Shown here: positions 42,465 through 52,154 of the stretch, one piece after another | Numbering within the stretch: the stretch's first letter is position 1 | How the letters are laid out: every line of letters begins with the position of its first letter | Assembly (NCBI GenBank): GCA_016218045.1 | Contig: JACRFB010000022.1 | Location: 1 to 64,000, forward strand | Source of the DNA: Ignavibacteriota bacterium | Lineage (GTDB): Bacteria; Bacteroidota; Ignavibacteria; SZUA-365 | Reading direction: 5' to 3' | Length of the DNA: 64,000 nt | The notes under the pieces: generated by a model | The model's database searches: none | Seen by the model: only the letters and a program-made list of their open reading frames with translations | Told to the model about the DNA's origin: nothing | Position numbers and translations under genes: made by a program

Positions 42465-43334
42465 CTATCGCTTCGCCACGACCAGTTGGCGCTGCACGCC
42501 GTTGAAGGCGGTGAACACACCAAGGCCGTTCACAATGTTGGTGGCGGGTTCGTTCAAATCACGCGAATTCTGCTCGCGCGAAAGATACAGGGCCGCGTAT
42601 TCGGTGTTGATGCGGTACACCGTGACGGTGTGTCGCCCGTAATGGCTGAGATTCAAAATGCTGAGCGTGTACGCCGATCCCCCGATGGGAGGAGTGATGA
42701 AACGGCCGCGGGCTTGGCGCAGCGGATCGCTGCCCAGCACGATCGCCTCGGGATCGGTCTCGATATTGGCCGCGGTCACGTACCACAGCGCGCCCTCCGC
42801 CTGCGTCCATGTGACACGTGTGCGCGCGGAATCGGAACGCAGATATGTCATCGATGCCGACGCGGGTATCCATAGCGTGTCGGGAGCCAGCGTCACACCC
42901 GCGGGCGCGTCGGGCACAACCGTGCTCGACGTGATGTGCCGCGTGCCCCAGACGATGTCGAGATCAAAATGGTCGCCCGCAGCCACCACGGGATCCGCAC
43001 CTGCGGACGCGTACATGCCGTTGCCCGTGGAAATCAGCGGATAGGATTGTCCGTTTTTTATCAGCGTCACACGCGCGTCGTCGACGGGCGGCGCGATGCT
43101 GTCGCTGCTGCCAAGCGGCAGCGTGGTGGAAAGTCGGATGTCGCGCACGTTCTCGCCGGCGTACAGATAGGCCTGCACGACAAGACTCGGCGATTCGGCG
43201 GCGACCGGCGACTCTTCATCGCAGGCCGACAAGGCCGCAAGCAGCAGCACCATGCCGAGTACGGGGAGGCGGCGCAGCGTGCTCTTCACAGTGTATGAGG
43301 CGGACCGGAACAAAACAGGATGGGACGTGTTCAT
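42465..43334 (-). CDS. DUF4249 lipoprotein
   Basis: The 289-residue protein has a lipobox 'LAALSAC' (signal peptide II), followed by 'LVVQAYLYAGE', the usual start of DUF4249 domains, and 'VDDARVTLIKNG'. These lipoproteins accompany TonB-dependent receptors in Bacteroidota, and the receptor gene lies 8 bases upstream in the same operon. It probably helps that receptor bind its unknown substrate at the cell surface. Confidence 0.88.
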   Translation of the reverse strand: MNTSHPVLFRSASYTVKSTLRRLPVLGMVLLLAALSACDEESPVAAESPSLVVQAYLYAGENVRDIRLSTTLPLGSSDSIAPPVDDARVTLIKNGQSYPLISTGNGMYASAGADPVVAAGDHFDLDIVWGTRHITSSTVVPDAPAGVTLAPDTLWIPASASMTYLRSDSARTRVTWTQAEGALWYVTAANIETDPEAIVLGSDPLRQARGRFITPPIGGSAYTLSILNLSHYGRHTVTVYRINTEYAALYLSREQNSRDLNEPATNIVNGLGVFTAFNGVQRQLVVAKR

Positions 43335-43342
43335 GGCGGTCC

Positions 43343-45814
43343 TCAGAAATGCAGTGCAAGATTGACCGAGGGCGTGAAGCCGAGCAGCGCCACATCGGTG
43401 ATCGTGATGGGGGTGGTCGTGAGATTGTATTCGCGGTACGAGATGTTTTTCCTGTTGTACACGTTGAACACACTCACGCCGAAATCCGCGCGCAGCAGCG
43501 CCAGTTCGAACGAGCGTGTCACGCTCAGGTCCAACTGATGATAGGCCGGAAGCCGCGACGCGTTTTTCCCACTCACATGAATGTAGCCGAGCTGCTGGCC
43601 GTTCAGCATCTCGAGAAAGTACTGGCTCTCGGGCACGGTGACGGCATTGCCGGAACTGTAGACCCAACTGGCGGAGAAGGTCCACCCCGACACATTCCAT
43701 GTGAGCACCGACTTCACGTTGTGAAGATGGTCGTGCGAGGCGGGGAACGGAGTGCCGCCGTTCAGCGAGGGGAACGTGTGTTCGACACGCGCAAGTGTGT
43801 AGCCGATCCATCCGGACAGCGCGCCGCGTGTTTTCTGCGCGAGCACTTCGAGTCCGCGCGCCGTACCCGTGCCGAAGAAAAAGAAATTGGCGAAGTCGGC
43901 CTGCGCGCGGAAGCGGCGCGAGTACTCGGTCAGATTCTCGAGGTGTTTTTCATAGGCCTCGACGCTGAACGTGTATTCGTCGGCCGTGTACGCCACACCG
44001 AGGATGCGGTGTTCGGCGGCGCCGGGCGGTATGTCGGCATCGGCGGTGAGCCAGAATTCGCGGCTGCCCTCGAGCACGTTTTCGTTGGTGACACGGTTGA
44101 CGAACTGGTGATACAGACCCCACGCGCCGCGCAGGGAGAAACCCCTGCCGAGCGCATACTGCAGCGACAGTCGCGGCTCGATGTACACGCGGTCCGTGCC
44201 CTCGTACCAGGTGCCGCGCAGGCCGATGGTGCTTTCAAGCGCGCCCAGTTTCCATGTGTCCTGCACATACAGCGCAAACATCCAGGATGATCCCCCGCGG
44301 CGCAGCAGATCGGCGCTGTCGGAGGCGCTCGCCACATAGTCCGCCGCGAAGCGGCTGCTGGTGAAGCCACCGTCGAGGCGGTGATCACCCTCCGTCTGCC
44401 ACTTCACGTCGCCGCGCATGGTGAAGTCGCGCACGGAATTGTCCTCCTGTGTTGCGAGCAGCAGGCCGCGCCGCATGCCGGTGCTGTCGGACGGCGCAAA
44501 GAGCAGGTTCGTGTTTGTGCCGCGATTGTAGTTGCTCGTGAACTCCGAGGCCGCGATGCTCATGAGACTCGACACACGTTCCGACCACTGCCGGTTCCAC
44601 ATCCCGCTGAGTCCGGTGTTTGCCCAGCGTGTGTAATCGGTGATCGACAGACTCGCCTGGCCCTCGAGTTCGCGCACATTAAACACCGAGCCGGTGAACA
44701 CCTGCGACTTGTCGAGATCGTCCTTCCCGCTGTAAAAACTCAGGCTCACCGCATCACGCGATGTGGGGCGCACGGTGAGTTTTGCGTTGATGTCGTAGAA
44801 GTAAAACGAGGGGATGAAACTGCCTGTCATTGCGGGACGACCGCTGCCCGGACCTCCGCCACCCGAAGGACGGACGCCGCTGCCGACGCGGCCGCCGGTC
44901 TCGTCGCCCGTCACAAAATTGTAGAGATCCTCGTAGAGCCCGCTACGGATGAAGTCGGTGAACGAGCGGCGTCCAGCCACTAGATAGGTCGCGTCTCCAA
45001 GAAAGGGCAGCGGTCCCTCGAGCACGGCGTTGGCGCTGAGCAGGTTGAGTCCGACACCCAGATTTGTGGCGGCGGAACTACCCGTTTTGCCGGTCATCGA
45101 GATGACACTCGACAGGCGTCCCCCGTATTCGGCGGTGTATCCTCCGGTGAAGGCCTGAATGTCCTTGATCGCGTCGGGATTAAATGCGCTGAAGAAACCG
45201 AAGAAGTGATCGACATGATACATGGTCATGCCGTCGAAGAGGATGAGGTTCTGATCCGGCGTGCCGCCGCGCACATGTAATTCCGAAGATCCGCTGCTCC
45301 CCGCGTTGATGCCCGGCAGAAGCTGCAGCGCGCGGAACACATCGGTCTGGCCGATGGCGGGAAGCACGCCCAGGGCGCGCGGAGACAGGGTCACGTGACT
45401 GAGTGTGGTCGCGGTCTCGAGCATCAGCGGCGATGCCGTGACGGTGACACCGCGCAGGGCGATCGACACGGGCAGCAGCGGAATTTCGAGCCGCGGCACG
45501 GCGTCGGTCATGTCGACGCGTACGTCGCGCGGTCCGTATCCGACGTACGTTGCAACCAGGGTACACGAATCACCCGTCACGCCGGGCAGGAAAAAATGTC
45601 CCTCGCTGTTGCTGCTCGTGCCCTGGTCGCGGCCCGCGACACGCACGTTTGCAAAGGGGAGGCGTTCACCGCTCTCGGCGTCGATCACAATGCCGCGTAT
45701 ATCGGTTGCGCGTTCCTGGGCGTGTGCGGGAATAAAAAGGACAAGGAGGAGAACGAGGCCGGCGCACGCGGCCGCGATGTGCCGGCGGACCGGTTGCAGC
45801 GGAGGTGAGATCAT
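43343..45814 (-). CDS. TonB-dependent receptor with carboxypeptidase-regulatory-like domain
   Basis: The 823-residue protein starts with a signal peptide (ending 'IPAHAQ', 32) and a CarboxypepD_reg-like domain ('IRGIVIDAESGERLPFANVRV'). The plug domain follows ('ELHVRGGTPDQNLILFDGM', 'VDHFFGFFSAFNPD') and then a barrel of about 22 strands ending in 'VNLALHF' with a terminal Phe. It lacks the SusC-type length and motifs, so it is closer to ferric-siderophore or cobalamin-type receptors; the substrate is unknown. Operon with DUF4249. Confidence 0.92.
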   Translation of the reverse strand: MISPPLQPVRRHIAAACAGLVLLLVLFIPAHAQERATDIRGIVIDAESGERLPFANVRVAGRDQGTSSNSEGHFFLPGVTGDSCTLVATYVGYGPRDVRVDMTDAVPRLEIPLLPVSIALRGVTVTASPLMLETATTLSHVTLSPRALGVLPAIGQTDVFRALQLLPGINAGSSGSSELHVRGGTPDQNLILFDGMTMYHVDHFFGFFSAFNPDAIKDIQAFTGGYTAEYGGRLSSVISMTGKTGSSAATNLGVGLNLLSANAVLEGPLPFLGDATYLVAGRRSFTDFIRSGLYEDLYNFVTGDETGGRVGSGVRPSGGGGPGSGRPAMTGSFIPSFYFYDINAKLTVRPTSRDAVSLSFYSGKDDLDKSQVFTGSVFNVRELEGQASLSITDYTRWANTGLSGMWNRQWSERVSSLMSIAASEFTSNYNRGTNTNLLFAPSDSTGMRRGLLLATQEDNSVRDFTMRGDVKWQTEGDHRLDGGFTSSRFAADYVASASDSADLLRRGGSSWMFALYVQDTWKLGALESTIGLRGTWYEGTDRVYIEPRLSLQYALGRGFSLRGAWGLYHQFVNRVTNENVLEGSREFWLTADADIPPGAAEHRILGVAYTADEYTFSVEAYEKHLENLTEYSRRFRAQADFANFFFFGTGTARGLEVLAQKTRGALSGWIGYTLARVEHTFPSLNGGTPFPASHDHLHNVKSVLTWNVSGWTFSASWVYSSGNAVTVPESQYFLEMLNGQQLGYIHVSGKNASRLPAYHQLDLSVTRSFELALLRADFGVSVFNVYNRKNISYREYNLTTTPITITDVALLGFTPSVNLALHF

Positions 45815-45947
45815 GTGGGGGGCTGGCGGGATGATGCGGTGAGAAACATGCCGGGACAGAACGGCTCAGGTATGATGATCCAAGTGAGACACAGGGTTCA
45901 GAAAAAGGATTATTCCCGCCGAAATTCCCGTGACGGATCCGCGACGT

Positions 45948-47105
45948 TTAGCGCACAATAACCGGGCGCGACACCACATGCGCTCCGCGCGTGAGAACGC
46001 AGCGATACACGCCGGCGGACACTCCGCCTCCGTCCCACACGAAGGAATACTCCCCAGGCGCGATGGTGGCGTCAAACAGGAGCGCGGCGCGTCGTCCGAG
46101 CGCATCAAACATTTCCACACGCATCGGACCCGCGGTGCGCGCCTCGACGGTCACTGTTGCCGATCCCGCGACGGGATGCGGATAGATCGCGCCGAGCCGG
46201 AGGCCGTCCACGGCCGCATCCATCTCGTTCTGCACCGATGTGAATTCGGGCTTCCGTGTCACGTAGTACATCAGGTAGCTGCCGTTGCGCAGCACGATGG
46301 CCGGATCCTTTACGTAATCCGATTCGAGCGTGTCATTGCGTTCAACTTCGAGCCGTGGACCCGCATCCTGCTGCCACGCGGCGCCGTCGGTGCTGAATAT
46401 CGAACGAATGTCCCGCGGCGGACGGTTCGTAAATCCGTAGAACCTGTATCCTCCGGGCACGGCGATACCGTTCGACATCATCATGCCGTTCACCGTGAAT
46501 TCCGGCACCGCCGTGAAGGTGAGGCCGTCCGTCGACACGGCGTGCCAGTTGCGGTCGATGGCGCCTCCGCCCGCGAAGTAGTGCAGCGTGTCGCCGATCC
46601 ACAGCAGCGAGGGATCGAGCGCCGCGCGTGTGCCTCCCGAAAAGCGCGGATCCTGCTCGAGCGTGAAGTGAATGCCGTCGGTCGATGTCGCGGAATATGT
46701 CTCGGGAATTTTATCGTTCACTGGATCACCGGTCATGTACAGGCGGAACAGCCCGTCGCGATATATCACATCCGGATCACAGGGCCGCACCTTCCAGCCG
46801 CCGATTCCCATGATGGACACGGGTTGAAAACTCCAGTTGTTTTTTCCATCCGCCGAGATGCCCACAACGATCTGGTCGTGATTCGGAGGGAGGTTGCCCT
46901 GGAAAAACAGGAACACGGTTCCATCCGGTGTCACAACAGCATCGGGGACGTCGCCCTCGTTGAACACGGTCTGATGCAGTTTCGTAAATCGGAGTCCATC
47001 ATCCGATATTGCCAGCATGAGACGGTTCTGCATCGGCTGCGCATGTACCGCGGTGGCAATGGCGATGGTGATGGTGATGGTGAGGGTGAGGGTGTATGCG
47101 CGCAT
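45948..47105 (-). CDS. Secreted propeller protein with T9SS domain, glycosidase-like
   Basis: The 385-residue protein starts at ATG 47105; the signal peptide is a Thr/Ile/Ala-rich hydrophobic run ending 'AVHAQ'. The body has blades with Asp-box-like turns ('ISDDGLRFTKL', 'STDGIHFTLEQDP', 'STDGLTFTAVPEF', 'STDGAAWQQDAG'), as in sialidases and GH43-type five-bladed propellers. Catalytic residues cannot be assigned. The end ('GAIYPHPVAGSATVTVEA', 'DALGRR', 'AGVYRCVL') is a T9SS sorting domain. Confidence 0.8.
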   Translation of the reverse strand: MRAYTLTLTITITIAIATAVHAQPMQNRLMLAISDDGLRFTKLHQTVFNEGDVPDAVVTPDGTVFLFFQGNLPPNHDQIVVGISADGKNNWSFQPVSIMGIGGWKVRPCDPDVIYRDGLFRLYMTGDPVNDKIPETYSATSTDGIHFTLEQDPRFSGGTRAALDPSLLWIGDTLHYFAGGGAIDRNWHAVSTDGLTFTAVPEFTVNGMMMSNGIAVPGGYRFYGFTNRPPRDIRSIFSTDGAAWQQDAGPRLEVERNDTLESDYVKDPAIVLRNGSYLMYYVTRKPEFTSVQNEMDAAVDGLRLGAIYPHPVAGSATVTVEARTAGPMRVEMFDALGRRAALLFDATIAPGEYSFVWDGGGVSAGVYRCVLTRGAHVVSRPVIVR

Positions 47106-47117
47106 GTGGGAAGAGGG

Positions 47118-47161
<44 letters not shown>

Positions 47162-47185
47162 TGTGTGACGTGTGACGACAAAGGT

Positions 47186-48817
47186 TCAACGTTCTCCGAT
47201 GTTTGAAGCGGGTGTGAGGATGAAGCGGGTGTGATGTATACCGCGGCCGGCATGCAGGGTGGCGAGATAGACGCCGGGCGGGCGGCCGTGCAGATCGACG
47301 GTGTTGTGATCACCTGAGAGGAGTTGCCGGATGATTACGCGTCCGGCGGCGTCACGAATCGTTACAGACGCGGTGCTCCCTTCTCGTATGCCTTCCGTGA
47401 TGATGTTCAGTTTTCCGCGTGTGGGATTGGGGAATATGTGAAGCGCCGGCGCGGCGGAGGGATCGCCGGCGTGTATGCTGGTAATCCCGCCCGCGTTCAT
47501 ACTCGAACTGCGGGACACGTCGTGCTGGAACATCAACCACGGTGGACCGAAACCCTCTCCGAGGCGCACGGCGTAGGCGCGGCCGAAGTTTTTCGAGAAG
47601 TCGGGATAGTCGGCATGACCGCCCACGATTATCGCGTCCATCGCGCCGTCGCCGTCCACATCGGCGATCACGGGTGCATGATCGAGCGTAAATCGTGTGT
47701 CGCCGTAATCGGCGGCGAGATCCACATCATATACCGGCGCACCGGTGGTGCCTCGTAACGCCACGAGGCGTCCGTCGGACGTGCCGAACACCACATCGGG
47801 CAGGCGGTCGCCGTCAACATCACTCAGGGCCGCGCCGCGGAAGGATCCGGCGAAATTGCGTATGTCGTGTGTCCACAGCGCGCTGCCGCTGGCGTTGAAA
47901 GCCGTCACCTCGTACCAGCGTATCGTGACGAGTTCACAGGTGCCGTTGCCGTCGAGATCGCCTATCGTAACGGGTGCGCCGTGATAGTATCCGGGACGAT
48001 TCAGCGTATAAAGAATACTCCCGTCCTCGGCATTGAGCACGGTGACGGTGCCGCTGTAATCACCGATCACCAGCTCAGCTTTTCCATCCATGTCGAGATC
48101 GGCCACGGCGGTGCCGTGATAGACGACATCCGCAAGCGGGACACGCCAGAGTTCCTTCCTGTCTCTGCAGCGGTAGGCGCGCACGGTGTTGGTATCACCC
48201 GCGGTGCGGTTCCACGTTGCAACCACAAAGTCGAGAGTGCCGTCGCCATCGGCATCGAGCAGGGTCGGCGCCGTCTGTATCCATGAATGTGTGTCCACCG
48301 CAAGATCCCAGGCGAGTGAACCGTCCTCCGCATTGAGACAGCGCACCCATCCGCCGAATTCGCCGTGAAGTATTTCCGGCTTCCCGTCGCCATCCACGTC
48401 ACCCATGCTGGGCGGCGAATCGCTGCCGCGTGTGCGTGCCTCCCATAGAATTGCGCCGGTGCGGCCGTCGAAGCAGTAGGTTTTGGGATTGCAGGAACTC
48501 GCAACGATCACTTCGAGGGCGCCATCACCGTCGACATCAGCGATGAGCGGCGCCACATCGTTGCAGCCCTCGAAGCCGGGTGAGCTGGCGTTGAATTTCC
48601 AGAGCAGCGTGCCGTCCTCCGCGTTTAACGCATAGATGCAACTGTCGTTGCGATAGCAGCCGAAGACCACTTCGAGACTGCCGTCGCCGTCGATGTCGCC
48701 CATGGCGCTTTGGCCGAAGGAGGCGTCCCTGGTATCGAAGCGCCACAGAATGCGGGGCTGCGCGTGCAGTGTGGAGCAGAGCAGCGGCAGCAGCGCGAGT
48801 ACGAGCATCGGACGCAT
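47186..48817 (-). CDS. Secreted FG-GAP/VCBS propeller protein with T9SS domain
   Basis: The 543-residue protein has a signal peptide (1-19, 'MLVLALLPLLCSTLHAQ'). About nine repeats carry the calcium-binding turn 'D(I/V)DGDG.(L/P)(E/D)(V/I)(V/I)', the FG-GAP/integrin-alpha-like pattern, building a propeller with outward Ca2+ sites. The end ('IFPNPTRGKLNII', 'DAAGRV', 'PGVYLATL') is a T9SS domain. ATG 48817 is preceded by GAGG. It lies upstream of the previous propeller gene on the same strand with an 80-base gap. Confidence 0.88.
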   Translation of the reverse strand: MRPMLVLALLPLLCSTLHAQPRILWRFDTRDASFGQSAMGDIDGDGSLEVVFGCYRNDSCIYALNAEDGTLLWKFNASSPGFEGCNDVAPLIADVDGDGALEVIVASSCNPKTYCFDGRTGAILWEARTRGSDSPPSMGDVDGDGKPEILHGEFGGWVRCLNAEDGSLAWDLAVDTHSWIQTAPTLLDADGDGTLDFVVATWNRTAGDTNTVRAYRCRDRKELWRVPLADVVYHGTAVADLDMDGKAELVIGDYSGTVTVLNAEDGSILYTLNRPGYYHGAPVTIGDLDGNGTCELVTIRWYEVTAFNASGSALWTHDIRNFAGSFRGAALSDVDGDRLPDVVFGTSDGRLVALRGTTGAPVYDVDLAADYGDTRFTLDHAPVIADVDGDGAMDAIIVGGHADYPDFSKNFGRAYAVRLGEGFGPPWLMFQHDVSRSSSMNAGGITSIHAGDPSAAPALHIFPNPTRGKLNIITEGIREGSTASVTIRDAAGRVIIRQLLSGDHNTVDLHGRPPGVYLATLHAGRGIHHTRFILTPASNIGER

Positions 48818-49033
48818 GGCGGATGTCCTCGGGTGGGGAGGCGGGCGGGTATTGTCGAAATGTATGCAACCCGCGGACCATCCGCCACAGGAATCCTGCT
48901 GATGGACGGCCGCGCCGGCTGTGGATCGAAACATCGTTTCAGGGATCTGATCCGATCACGTCCGCGGATGAGTTACTCTACTTCGCGACGAGTCGGAGTC
49001 GGTGGCGCGCATGGGACGGTAGCAACCGTGGTA

Positions 49034-49063
49034 TTGTGCACGTGTCGTGCCGCCGTATATTTG
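49034..49063 (+). promoter_or_regulatory. Bacteroidota-type promoter
   Basis: TTG at 49034-49036, exactly 19 bases, then TATATTTG at 49056-49063: a full match to TTG-N19-TAnnTTTG. Transcription would start near 49070, some 25 bases before the ATG of the small lysine-rich gene. Confidence 0.6.
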
Positions 49064-49094
49064 CGCACACATTCACTCATCGACGGAGGTCCCC

Positions 49095-49193
49095 ATGGCC
49101 AAAGGCACGGACGCAAAAAAGGAAACCAAGAAGCCCGCAAAAAAATCCTTGAAGGAAAAGAAAGCAGAGAAACGTGCCAAGAACGCCAAGTAG
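49095..49193 (+). CDS. Small lysine-rich protein (32 residues)
   Basis: ATG 49095 follows an ideal GGAGG site and a consensus promoter. The 32 residues are 47% lysine and end 'KEKKAEKRAKNAK', much like short conserved basic proteins of unknown function ('KTLKEKRAEKKAKK' type) found in many bacteria. It may bind nucleic acid or ribosomes; this is inference from charge only. A GTG-started version of the next gene would overlap it. Confidence 0.7.
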   Translation: MAKGTDAKKETKKPAKKSLKEKKAEKRAKNAK

Positions 49194-49236
49194 GCGGGGT
49201 GCACGGCCGCGTCCTGGTGTCGCGGCCATCGGCACC

Positions 49237-50352
49237 ATGGTTTTCCTGCTGTTTCTCGCGCTGATCGAAACCTTCGGCTGGGGCGCGGACGGCCACCGCT
49301 TCATCAATCGCGCGGCCGTGCGTTTTCTCCCGCCCGCCATGGCGCGGCTCATTGCGGACAGCACCTTCCTCTCACAGCATGGACCCGACGCCGACTGGCG
49401 CCGCGACGCGCAGGACACCTCGCTCACCACCGAGGCGACGCGGCATTACATCGATATCGACGACTATCCCGATATGCGCGCCTTTCCGCACGATCATGGC
49501 GCGGCCGTCGCATTGTACGGATGGACTCGTGTGAAGGAAAACGGCGTGCTGCCCTGGGCGACGGTGTGGACCTACGACTCGCTTGTCGCGCGCCTGCGGC
49601 GGAACGACTGGAATGCCGCGCTGCAAGCCGCGGCCGATCTGGGCCATTATGTGGCCGACGCGTTTCAACCCCTGCACACCACCAAAAATTACGACGGGCA
49701 GAACACCGGCAACGGTGGCATACATTCGCGGTACGAGTCCACCATGCTGAACGCGCAGCATTACCTGTCCGCCCTTGCCGTGTCTCCCGATTCGGTGCGC
49801 TACATCGCGGATCCCACCGCGTACATGTTCGACATCGTGCTGCACAGTCTCGGTCTCGTCGACACGCTGCTCCGTGCCGATACCCGCGCAAAACAGGTCT
49901 CCGGCTGGAACGGATCTGGCGGTGTACCCGACACGTATTACGCGGCACTTTGGTCCTTTACACGAAGTGTGACACTGGACCAGATGCAGCGCGCGGCGCA
50001 GGCGCTCGCGAACCTGTGGTACAGCGCGTGGATCGATGCCGGCCTGCTTGTGCCATCCGCCGTCCGGCGTACACACACAGCCCCCGCGGATTTCGGACTT
50101 GTGAGTCTGTATCCCAATCCCGCGCGTGATGTGGTAACTGTGCAGTACACGCTGCCGCGGGAAGCACGTGTCACACTGGAACTGTACACACTCACCGGTC
50201 AACGTGTCGCGCGGCTCGAGCAGGGGATGTGCGCCCAAGGACCGCATCAAGCGGTGGTGGATACAAGAACCCTTCCCGCGGGATCGTACCAACTGCGCCT
50301 TCAGGGCGTTTCGAGAAGTGTGAGTCGTCGACTGGTGCTAATAGAACCGTAG
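49237..50352 (+). CDS. Secreted S1/P1-nuclease-like or phospholipase C-like protein with T9SS domain
   Basis: The 371-residue protein has a signal peptide whose predicted cleavage leaves Trp ('TFG|WGADGHRFINRAA'), as in S1/P1 nucleases where the N-terminal Trp binds zinc. Further ligand motifs are 'HYIDIDDYP', 'DLGHYVADAFQPLHTTKNYDG' and 'GIHSRYES'. The family cuts single-stranded nucleic acid or phospholipids with three zinc ions. The end ('SLYPNPARDVVTVQYTL', 'AGSYQLRL') is a T9SS domain. GTG 49174 would give a longer, arginine-rich signal peptide and overlap the small gene before it; the start is uncertain. Confidence 0.82.
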   Translation: MVFLLFLALIETFGWGADGHRFINRAAVRFLPPAMARLIADSTFLSQHGPDADWRRDAQDTSLTTEATRHYIDIDDYPDMRAFPHDHGAAVALYGWTRVKENGVLPWATVWTYDSLVARLRRNDWNAALQAAADLGHYVADAFQPLHTTKNYDGQNTGNGGIHSRYESTMLNAQHYLSALAVSPDSVRYIADPTAYMFDIVLHSLGLVDTLLRADTRAKQVSGWNGSGGVPDTYYAALWSFTRSVTLDQMQRAAQALANLWYSAWIDAGLLVPSAVRRTHTAPADFGLVSLYPNPARDVVTVQYTLPREARVTLELYTLTGQRVARLEQGMCAQGPHQAVVDTRTLPAGSYQLRLQGVSRSVSRRLVLIEP

Positions 50353-50486
50353 ACTGGATGTAGGGCCGCGATGTTGTAAAGCGTTATCTTGGGATGGTCC
50401 TCTTCTCCCTGCACCTTCTTATCCTACGCACATCATGCAACCCGTGGTGATCTGCGCTGTGTATCCGAAGTGCGCAGCGCGTCGTC

Positions 50487-52001
50487 ATGTCGAGTTCATC
50501 AAGCAGCTCACACACATATGTAGAGGAAACCGTGGGTAATCCCGTCCGACTATCCCGTGTGCTTCGATTCCGTAGTTCCTTTCTTGCCTACGGAGCGCTT
50601 CTCATAACGGTCTCGCTTCTATTGCTGGACATGCAGGGTGCGGGAATCCGTGTCGTCGGGAAGGAGTTTCTGCTCGTTCCGCTGCTGTGGACGCCTCTCT
50701 ATTTTTATTTCGGATATCTGATGGTTCGCGGTGATGCGACACTTGAACAATGGACGCGCGTGACCGTTCGTGTTTTCGGCTTGCACGCAGCATGGTTCGG
50801 GGTTGTATCTGCTGATCCTGCACGATATGGAATACTTGCCACCTTGTGGTTCATGGCAGGAATTGTCGGATTCAGCGGCAGTATCACACGACTGCAACTG
50901 TTTGGATTGTGGATACTTTTCGCGGCTGGTTTTTCTGTCGGAACCATGTTGTTCGGCACACCCGATTACGCAGAATCGGCAGTGATACTTATTTCCGCAG
51001 GTTTTTTCCCAGGTGTGTTTCTGCAGTTGTCGGAGTACGTGCGTAAGCTCTCGTCGAAGAGTCGGGAACTACTTGTCGCTGCGCGTGAGCGTAATTTTCA
51101 AATGAGACAGGCGCAGGCGCAGATCGAAGAACAATCGCGCTTTCTCGAACAGAAGAACCGCGAAATTTCGGCGACCTTGGATGCACTCCAGTCGACGCAA
51201 GCACGACTTATTCATCAGGAAAAACTTGCATCCCTCGGACAGCTCACTGCGGGCATCGCGCACGAAATTCGAAATCCACTGAATTTCATCATGAACTTTT
51301 CTACGGTCTCACTCGATCTCGTGGCAGAAATTCGACACAATGACACAGAGAGACGAGAAGACCTACTGGTAGATCTCGAAGAAAATCTTGAACGCATCGT
51401 TGACTATGGACGCCGCGCCGACGCGATTGTCAACAATATGATGAAACACTCGCGCTCTGAAGGCGCCTCGTCACAGGCCTGTGATTTGAACGCGATTACA
51501 GTGGATGCTGTCCACCTGTGCCTATCGGCGCTGCGTGCGAAAGAGGTATCGCGATTGCCGCAGGTCATCGCGTATCTGGATCCGACACTCGCACCAGTCT
51601 TCTGCGTTCCGCAAGATTTATCGAGACTCGTCATCAATCTCGTTCAGAATGCTCTCTATGCGATGCAGATCGAAGCCGAAGATCCCTATTCCTTCACTGT
51701 TCCAGCACCTGTCGATCCGATTCTTCGTATTCGTACGGGGATGAAGGATGGTGTCGCAGTAATGTCCATTCGTGACAACGGGGTGGGAATACCCGAGGAG
51801 GTACGATCACGCATCTTCCAGCCGTTTTTCACGACGAAACCTGCAGGGAAGGGAGCAGGTCTGGGCCTCTCCATGAGCCACGACATACTGGCGGCACACG
51901 GCGGTACGATCGAGGTGGATTCCGTCCCGAAGGAGTGGACGGAATTCGTCGTACGACTACCAATTGTCGCTGAGGGGGACTCTCCCATGCAGACTGCGTG
52001 A
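50487..52001 (+). CDS. Membrane sensor histidine kinase
   Basis: The 504-residue kinase has six transmembrane segments within residues 30-180, a coiled coil at about 190-250, and a kinase core. The H-box is 'GIAHEIRNPLNFIMNFS', the N-box 'NLVQNALYAM', G1 'DNGVGIP', and G2 'GKGAGLGLSMSHDI', with 'FFTTKP' as the F-box. The H-box is of the HPK4 type. There is no HAMP or PAS domain and no adjacent response regulator, so it is an orphan; its signal is probably sensed in the membrane region. Confidence 0.9.
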   Translation: MSSSSSSSHTYVEETVGNPVRLSRVLRFRSSFLAYGALLITVSLLLLDMQGAGIRVVGKEFLLVPLLWTPLYFYFGYLMVRGDATLEQWTRVTVRVFGLHAAWFGVVSADPARYGILATLWFMAGIVGFSGSITRLQLFGLWILFAAGFSVGTMLFGTPDYAESAVILISAGFFPGVFLQLSEYVRKLSSKSRELLVAARERNFQMRQAQAQIEEQSRFLEQKNREISATLDALQSTQARLIHQEKLASLGQLTAGIAHEIRNPLNFIMNFSTVSLDLVAEIRHNDTERREDLLVDLEENLERIVDYGRRADAIVNNMMKHSRSEGASSQACDLNAITVDAVHLCLSALRAKEVSRLPQVIAYLDPTLAPVFCVPQDLSRLVINLVQNALYAMQIEAEDPYSFTVPAPVDPILRIRTGMKDGVAVMSIRDNGVGIPEEVRSRIFQPFFTTKPAGKGAGLGLSMSHDILAAHGGTIEVDSVPKEWTEFVVRLPIVAEGDSPMQTA

Positions 52002-52154
52002 GACAGGTTTCGGTGAAAGAGTGCCGATATCGGGATCTATCAACGTATTCAACACATGCCCGGTAGCCGTAAGGGTTGATCTGGCGGGATGAAACCCTGA
52101 CTGTGTATGTGTTGTCATAGAGTAATTCCGTTTATTACACTCAGAGGTGTGCTC

